In this document: one piece after another, positions 5,988 to 9,686 of the stretch | Layout: each line of letters starts with the position of its first letter | How positions within the stretch are numbered: the first letter of the stretch is position 1 | DNA from: Micavibrio sp. UBA6145 | GTDB lineage: Bacteria; Pseudomonadota; Alphaproteobacteria; Micavibrionales; UBA1664 | Assembly: GCA_002423205.1 (NCBI GenBank) | Contig: DIUZ01000022.1 | Coordinates: 1 to 9,686 of the forward strand | Direction: 5' to 3' | Length of the DNA: 9,686 nt | The notes under the pieces: model-generated | The model's database searches: none | What the model was told of the DNA's origin: nothing | Seen by the model: only the letters and a program-made list of their open reading frames with translations | Made by a program: the position numbers and the translations under genes

Positions 5988-7286
5988 ATGTCGCTGCTCT
6001 TGTATCGTGTTTTTTCCCGCGCGTTAATCGTATTTTTTGCGTTTTTGCCGCTTTTTATAAGCCCGGCCTACGCCGCCACGGGCGCAAAGGCGGACGACTA
6101 TCTGGTTCAGGGCGTTCAGGTCGACGTTCAGGGCACATCGGCCCTTGATGCCCGGGACAAGGCCTATATCGCCGCCCGTCGCGCCGCCTGGCAGCAATTG
6201 ACACAGCGCCTGGCCGCCAGGTCGGCCGCCACCATGGCAGCACCCGATGACAAGACGCTGGCATCCGCGGTTAAGGACTTTTCCATCAAGAACGAAAAAA
6301 TGACCAGCCGCCGTTATGCGGCCACGGTCGATATCCGCTTCACCCCCGCCGCTGCCAAGCGCGTACTTGAAGCCGCACGTAGGGGTGAAGTCGCGGTACA
6401 GGACGAAGACACAGATGTGCTGATCACCGGTAATGACGATAACGCCGCGCCTGTCGCCCGCCGCGCCAGCGACGAATACGTGCATTCCCCCGCCGCGCGC
6501 ATCCCGGCATCCGCACCCGTGGGCGCTACGCTGATCCTGCCGTGGTATGACGCGGACGGACGCAATACCTTGTGGGGCCAGGCCAATCCGTGGCGCGCCG
6601 CATGGGAAGAAAAAAGCGGCCTGAACCGCGACCGCTCGCTGATCCTTCCGGTCGGCGACACCGATGACATGCGCATCTATTCCCCGCAGCAGCCGCTAAG
6701 CTACGGCGGCAATATCGATGCATTGATGCAGCGCTACAACACGGACACCGCGATTCTTGCCATGGCGCAGCCGCAGGCCAATGGCAGTGTGGCCGTGTCC
6801 CTGTATCGCTACACCGGCGGCAATGCCGTACCGGTGGGCCGCTTTGGCATTGACTCAACATCGCGCGACGTTCTGGGTGACGCTGTAACCAAGGCCGTCG
6901 CCGCACTGAAGGCGCTGCCCAAACAGGTCGGCATACCGGCGCCCGTTCAGGTGTCGGTTGCACCGGGTTCGATATCGGTGCCACAGAATGCTGCGCCTGA
7001 AGGCGGCGTCTACCGCACGCTCGCGCGTTTCTCGGGCCTGCAGGAATGGGTCGCCATGCGTCAGGCCCTGAGCCGCGTTCCCGGCATGGGACAGGTCAGT
7101 GTCCATTCCATCAGCCCGTCGCAGGCCAATATCGAATTCAATTACAAGGGCGACCCCGTCGCCCTGATGCAGGCATTCTCACAAAGCGGTCTGCAGATCG
7201 CGGCGCTGACACCGGGTACGGTCATCGCCTCCGGCCCCGGCGACGTACCGCCGCAATTCATCCTCAGCATGGGACGTGCGTTCTGA
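5988..7286 (+). CDS. DUF2066 domain-containing exported protein
   Basis: 432 residues with an N-terminal signal peptide: basic residues Arg7 and Arg11, hydrophobic core 12-24, and a likely cut after Ala29 (SPAYA). The mature protein begins with the strand-rich segment YLVQGVQVDVQG (38-49), followed by an Ala/Arg-rich helix (about 52-80), a pattern I associate with the DUF2066 family (PF09839). That family has no established function. The middle (about 135-175) is Asp/Ala-rich and probably disordered. The second half contains VGATLILPWYDADG (178-191), which resembles a repeat-like domain also found in these proteins, and a C-terminal segment (about 340-410) of alternating strands and helices. 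It is expected to be periplasmic or loosely envelope-associated. It is the first gene of the plus-strand operon, ending one base before the start of the AI-2E-family gene. In other proteobacteria DUF2066 genes also sit near hda-type genes, which fits this setting. Confidence 0.8.
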   Translation: MSLLLYRVFSRALIVFFAFLPLFISPAYAATGAKADDYLVQGVQVDVQGTSALDARDKAYIAARRAAWQQLTQRLAARSAATMAAPDDKTLASAVKDFSIKNEKMTSRRYAATVDIRFTPAAAKRVLEAARRGEVAVQDEDTDVLITGNDDNAAPVARRASDEYVHSPAARIPASAPVGATLILPWYDADGRNTLWGQANPWRAAWEEKSGLNRDRSLILPVGDTDDMRIYSPQQPLSYGGNIDALMQRYNTDTAILAMAQPQANGSVAVSLYRYTGGNAVPVGRFGIDSTSRDVLGDAVTKAVAALKALPKQVGIPAPVQVSVAPGSISVPQNAAPEGGVYRTLARFSGLQEWVAMRQALSRVPGMGQVSVHSISPSQANIEFNYKGDPVALMQAFSQSGLQIAALTPGTVIASGPGDVPPQFILSMGRAF

Positions 7287-7287
7287 C

Positions 7288-8343
7288 ATGAAACAACTTC
7301 GCGATATCTCTCTTTTCTGGGTTGCGGTGATTGCCGCGTTCGCAGGGTTCCTGTGGCTGTTCCAGGGCATCCTGACACCGTTCATACTTGGGCTTGCGAT
7401 TGCCTATCTGCTCAACCCGATGGTTGTCCGTGTGCAGGCCGTGGGCACGCCGCGCTGGGCGGCCGTGCTGATTTTGCTGATATCGTTTTTGCTGATCGTA
7501 GGGTTGATGATCGGTCTTCTGGTCCCCGTGCTCGTGCGTGAGGCCAGCCAGCTGATTACCGAACTGCCCGCATGGATCGATGCCGGTCAGGCCCGTTTAG
7601 CCGCGTTCTCGCTGCGCATGGGGCTTGATATCCACGTCCCGAACACCGAGTCCATCGTGGCCGGTGTGCAGGACCAGGCCGGGCGGATTTTACAGGCGGG
7701 CAAGGGGCTGCTGGTCGGTGTTGTCGCCGGCGGCGCTGCCGTTGCGTCGTTTGTAAGCTTCCTGTTCCTGATGCCGATCGTCGCCTTTTATATGATGCTC
7801 GACTGGCCGCGCCTTGTGGCCAAGATTGATGCGCTGGTCCCGCGCTCGCGTGCGGCCACCTTTCACCAGTTGATGCGCGAAATCGACCGCACGCTGGCGG
7901 GGTTCATCCGCGGGCAATTGACCGTCTGTCTTTTCCTCGGCCTGTTCTATGGCATCGGCCTGTCGCTGCTGGGTCTGAAATTCGGCTTCGTCATCGGTAT
8001 GTGCGCCGGCCTCCTGTCGATCATGCCGTATGTCGGCTCCGGCATTGGCCTTGTCATCTCGGTGCTGGTCGCGTGGTTTACCACCAACCAGTGGTCTGAA
8101 GTCGTCGGCGTTCTGGCGGTCTTCGGTATCGGCCAGTTCATCGAAAGCAATTTCCTGACCCCCCGCCTTGTCGGCAACAATATCGGCCTGCACCCGCTCT
8201 GGGTCATTTTCGCCCTGATGGCGGGCGGCAGCCTGTTTGGTTTCGTCGGCCTTCTGGTCGCCGTGCCTGTCGCCGCTGTGATCGGCGTCATGGTTCGCTT
8301 CTTCATTGGCGAATACCAGAAAAGCCCGTACTACACAGGCTGA
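7288..8343 (+). CDS. AI-2E family (PerM-type) membrane transporter
   Basis: 351 residues, an inner-membrane protein of the AI-2E/PerM family (PF01594). Members are described as exporters or permeases for varied substrates, and the family name comes from a proposed autoinducer-2 role that does not hold for most members; the substrate here is unknown. Hydrophobic segments lie at about 8-26, 28-45, 58-83, 145-170, 210-230, 232-246, 250-265, 272-288 and 300-338. A long soluble loop (about 84-144) follows the third segment, as usual in the family. Recognisable family features are the early AYLLNPMV (39-46), the FIRGQ around 206-210, the MPYVGSGIG (246-254) and the FIESNFLTPRLVG (284-296). I chose ATG at 7288, one base after the DUF2066 stop; a GTG at 7276 would extend it by four residues. 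The stop overlaps nothing, but the next ATG comes after one base, a tight operon arrangement. Confidence 0.92.
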   Translation: MKQLRDISLFWVAVIAAFAGFLWLFQGILTPFILGLAIAYLLNPMVVRVQAVGTPRWAAVLILLISFLLIVGLMIGLLVPVLVREASQLITELPAWIDAGQARLAAFSLRMGLDIHVPNTESIVAGVQDQAGRILQAGKGLLVGVVAGGAAVASFVSFLFLMPIVAFYMMLDWPRLVAKIDALVPRSRAATFHQLMREIDRTLAGFIRGQLTVCLFLGLFYGIGLSLLGLKFGFVIGMCAGLLSIMPYVGSGIGLVISVLVAWFTTNQWSEVVGVLAVFGIGQFIESNFLTPRLVGNNIGLHPLWVIFALMAGGSLFGFVGLLVAVPVAAVIGVMVRFFIGEYQKSPYYTG

Positions 8344-8344
8344 T

Positions 8345-8998
8345 ATGAACGCACGCGCAAACCAGATCCCGCTAAGCTTCCCCCTGACGCCGTCCATGGC
8401 GCGGGAAGATTTTCTTGTGTCTGATTCCAACCGCGAGGCACTGGCATGGATCGACCGCGCGCCGCAATGGAATGCGCCTGCGCTGTATATCTACGGCCCT
8501 GCCGGTTCCGGCAAAACCCATCTGGCATCCATCTGGAAATCGCGCGCGCCCGAAGGCGTATTGATCGAAGATCTCGACAAAATCGCCGGCAACCGTGCAC
8601 AGGAAGAAGACCTGTTCCACCTGTATAACCGCGTGCGTCAGAACCCGGGCTCGGTCCTGCTGACCGGCACGCTGCCGCTGGCCATGGTCAAATTCACCAT
8701 TCCCGATCTGGCATCGCGCCTGCGCGCCTGCCCGCAGGTGGCCATTGGCCTGCCGGATGAACATCTGCTGCGTGCGCTTTTGGTGAAGCTGTTTTTCGAC
8801 CGCCAGATGCGCATTGATGTCGCCATTATTGAATACGCGATTACCCGCATGGAGCGCAGTTTCTCCGCCGCCCGTGATCTGGTCGCGCAACTGGACCAGT
8901 GGTCGCTCACTGAAAAACGCTCCGTCACACCCGCCATGGTCCGTGCGCTGCTGATGCCCGAACAGGACGAACTGTTCGCGGATGAAACCCATGCCTGA
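8345..8998 (+). CDS. hdaA: HdaA-like DnaA-family ATPase, regulator of replication initiation
   Basis: A 217-residue AAA+ protein with the DnaA ATPase core but no DNA-binding helix-turn-helix domain, the layout of Hda/HdaA. These proteins bind the sliding clamp and stimulate ATP hydrolysis by DnaA after initiation. Near the N-terminus QIPLSF (7-12) resembles the clamp-binding motif of Hda. Walker A is GPAGSGKTH (51-59), Walker B is VLIEDLD (72-78), sensor 1 lies around LLTGT (105-109), DLASRLRA (121-128) carries the box VII arginine-finger candidate Arg125, and RSFSAARDLV (171-180) corresponds to the sensor 2 region. ATG at 8345 is chosen over a TTG at 8306, which would overlap the transporter gene. 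It begins one base after the transporter stop and overlaps the next gene by 17 bases. It could be annotated simply as a DnaA-related protein; the short length and clamp motif favour HdaA. Confidence 0.85.
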   Translation: MNARANQIPLSFPLTPSMAREDFLVSDSNREALAWIDRAPQWNAPALYIYGPAGSGKTHLASIWKSRAPEGVLIEDLDKIAGNRAQEEDLFHLYNRVRQNPGSVLLTGTLPLAMVKFTIPDLASRLRACPQVAIGLPDEHLLRALLVKLFFDRQMRIDVAIIEYAITRMERSFSAARDLVAQLDQWSLTEKRSVTPAMVRALLMPEQDELFADETHA

Positions 8999-9686
8999 AG
9001 CCGTAACCGCGCTGTGGCGCGCCGCCTTCACCGACCCGCAGGGCGGCTTTCACGAGCGTCTGGATAAACATCTGAAATCCGAAAACCTGCCCAAGCGCCT
9101 GCTGACGCAATGCCGCCAGCTCTTCGTCTATGGGTCGGAAGGCATGGATGTAGAACGCGAGTGGCAATATGTCGTGGATACATACCGCGTGCCGGAAACC
9201 GGCGGCTGGCGTTTCTCACAGATCGATGACAGATACGATCTCTACGTTCACGCCTTTGTATTGCTTACCTGCGCGACGCTGAAGAAATTCGATATCGCCC
9301 GCCAGACGCTCACCTTCATCGATACGCATTTTCGCGTTAATGGCCGCGCCGGCTTTGTCAGTACGCTGAATGCGCAACTGGTGCCCCAGCCTGGACCGCT
9401 ATACCAGAACCCGCATATGCATTTGTTTGAAAGCCTGACGGCTATGGCCGCGGTCAGCGACGATCCGGTATATGGCCAGCGCGCGGAAGAACTCCTGAAC
9501 GTGATTCTTGACCATTTTTACGACGGCGTCATTCGTGAATACCATGATGGCGAGAACGCCCATATCATCGAGGGCGGTCACCAGTCGGAATGGATCTGGC
9601 TGCTCACTAATTACCGCAATGTCCTTAAAAAGGATGATTCCCGTATCGACCCCATGATGGTGTCGCTGTTTGACTGGGTGCGGGCG
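8982..9686 (+). CDS. AGE-family (N-acylglucosamine 2-epimerase / mannose isomerase type) protein, N-terminal part
   Basis: The frame is open from ATG at 8982 to the window edge, giving 235 residues of a family usually near 380-420, so the C-terminal portion is missing. The protein shows helical hairpins of the (alpha/alpha)6 barrel and family signatures: a RLLTQCRQLFVY segment (39-50) matching the R-x-x-x-QxRQ helix, NPHMHLFES (143-151), and EGGHQSEWIWLL (197-208). These place active-site His and Glu residues typical of AGE, cellobiose epimerase and mannose-isomerase-like enzymes. The reaction is likely epimerisation or ketose-aldose isomerisation of a free or phosphorylated sugar, or it may be part of mannose metabolism; substrate cannot be read from sequence. 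It starts inside the hdaA gene (overlap of 17 bases from ATG 8982, or 8 bases from ATG 8991, residue 4). Neither start has a strong ribosome site, so coupling to hdaA translation is likely. Confidence 0.85.
   Translation, partial: MKPMPEAVTALWRAAFTDPQGGFHERLDKHLKSENLPKRLLTQCRQLFVYGSEGMDVEREWQYVVDTYRVPETGGWRFSQIDDRYDLYVHAFVLLTCATLKKFDIARQTLTFIDTHFRVNGRAGFVSTLNAQLVPQPGPLYQNPHMHLFESLTAMAAVSDDPVYGQRAEELLNVILDHFYDGVIREYHDGENAHIIEGGHQSEWIWLLTNYRNVLKKDDSRIDPMMVSLFDWVRA

Noticed and set aside
5348..6148. Plus-strand open frame of 266 codons spanning the divergent region
   Set aside because: Antisense to purM and out of frame with the DUF2066 gene; it has no family features.
7690..9031. Minus-strand open frames of 246 and 219 codons (7690-8430, 8372-9031)
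   Set aside because: They oppose the transporter and hdaA, whose motifs are clear; the translations are Asp/Gln/Arg-rich shadows.
1..9686. Novel defence, mobile or CRISPR-like system
   Set aside because: No direct-repeat arrays, transposase, integrase, toxin-antitoxin pair or defence domains are visible; the genes are mostly housekeeping.

Overview
The window is a stretch of ordinary, gene-dense bacterial chromosome with GC-rich codon use. It most likely comes from an alphaproteobacterium, possibly near the Rhodospirillales or Micavibrio-like lineages. That placement is inferred from a short stand-alone DnaA-family ATPase of the HdaA type, a DUF2066 protein next to an AI-2E/PerM membrane protein, and a tail resembling the alphaproteobacterial aa3-type cytochrome oxidase subunit IV. 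I see no tRNA or rRNA, insertion sequence, prophage, CRISPR array or defence system.

Layout. (1) Positions 1-780, plus strand: the C-terminal half of an alpha/beta hydrolase (ends 323), then an unrecognised 139-residue protein (361-780). A hairpin with a T-tract follows at 805-829, where these genes meet the converging minus-strand genes. (2) Positions 851-5920, minus strand, transcribed right to left: purM, purN and a large membrane hybrid histidine kinase, packed with a 2-base gap and then a 41-base overlap. The purN frame does not stop at the end of the PurN domain. It runs on into a 52-residue segment with a C-terminal membrane helix that resembles aa3-type cytochrome c oxidase subunit IV. 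(3) Positions 5921-5987: a 67-base divergent intergenic region containing an inverted repeat. (4) Positions 5988-9686, plus strand: DUF2066 exported protein, AI-2E-family membrane protein, HdaA-like replication regulator and an AGE-family sugar epimerase/isomerase cut off by the window edge. Consecutive genes are 1 base apart or overlap, so this looks like one operon.

How the genes work together. PurM and PurN catalyse two steps of de novo purine synthesis (AIR synthesis and GAR formylation). HdaA-type proteins act with the sliding clamp to switch off DnaA after initiation. The kinase carries input, kinase, receiver and Hpt modules in one chain but has no response regulator beside it. No functional link between the kinase and purine synthesis, or between HdaA and the sugar isomerase, is shown by the sequence beyond shared operons.

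Most worth a second look: the in-frame PurN/COX-IV-like joint with a possible internal start, the kinase start codon and ribosome-binding site embedded in that tail, the unrecognised protein at 361-780, and the inverted repeat between the divergent operons.
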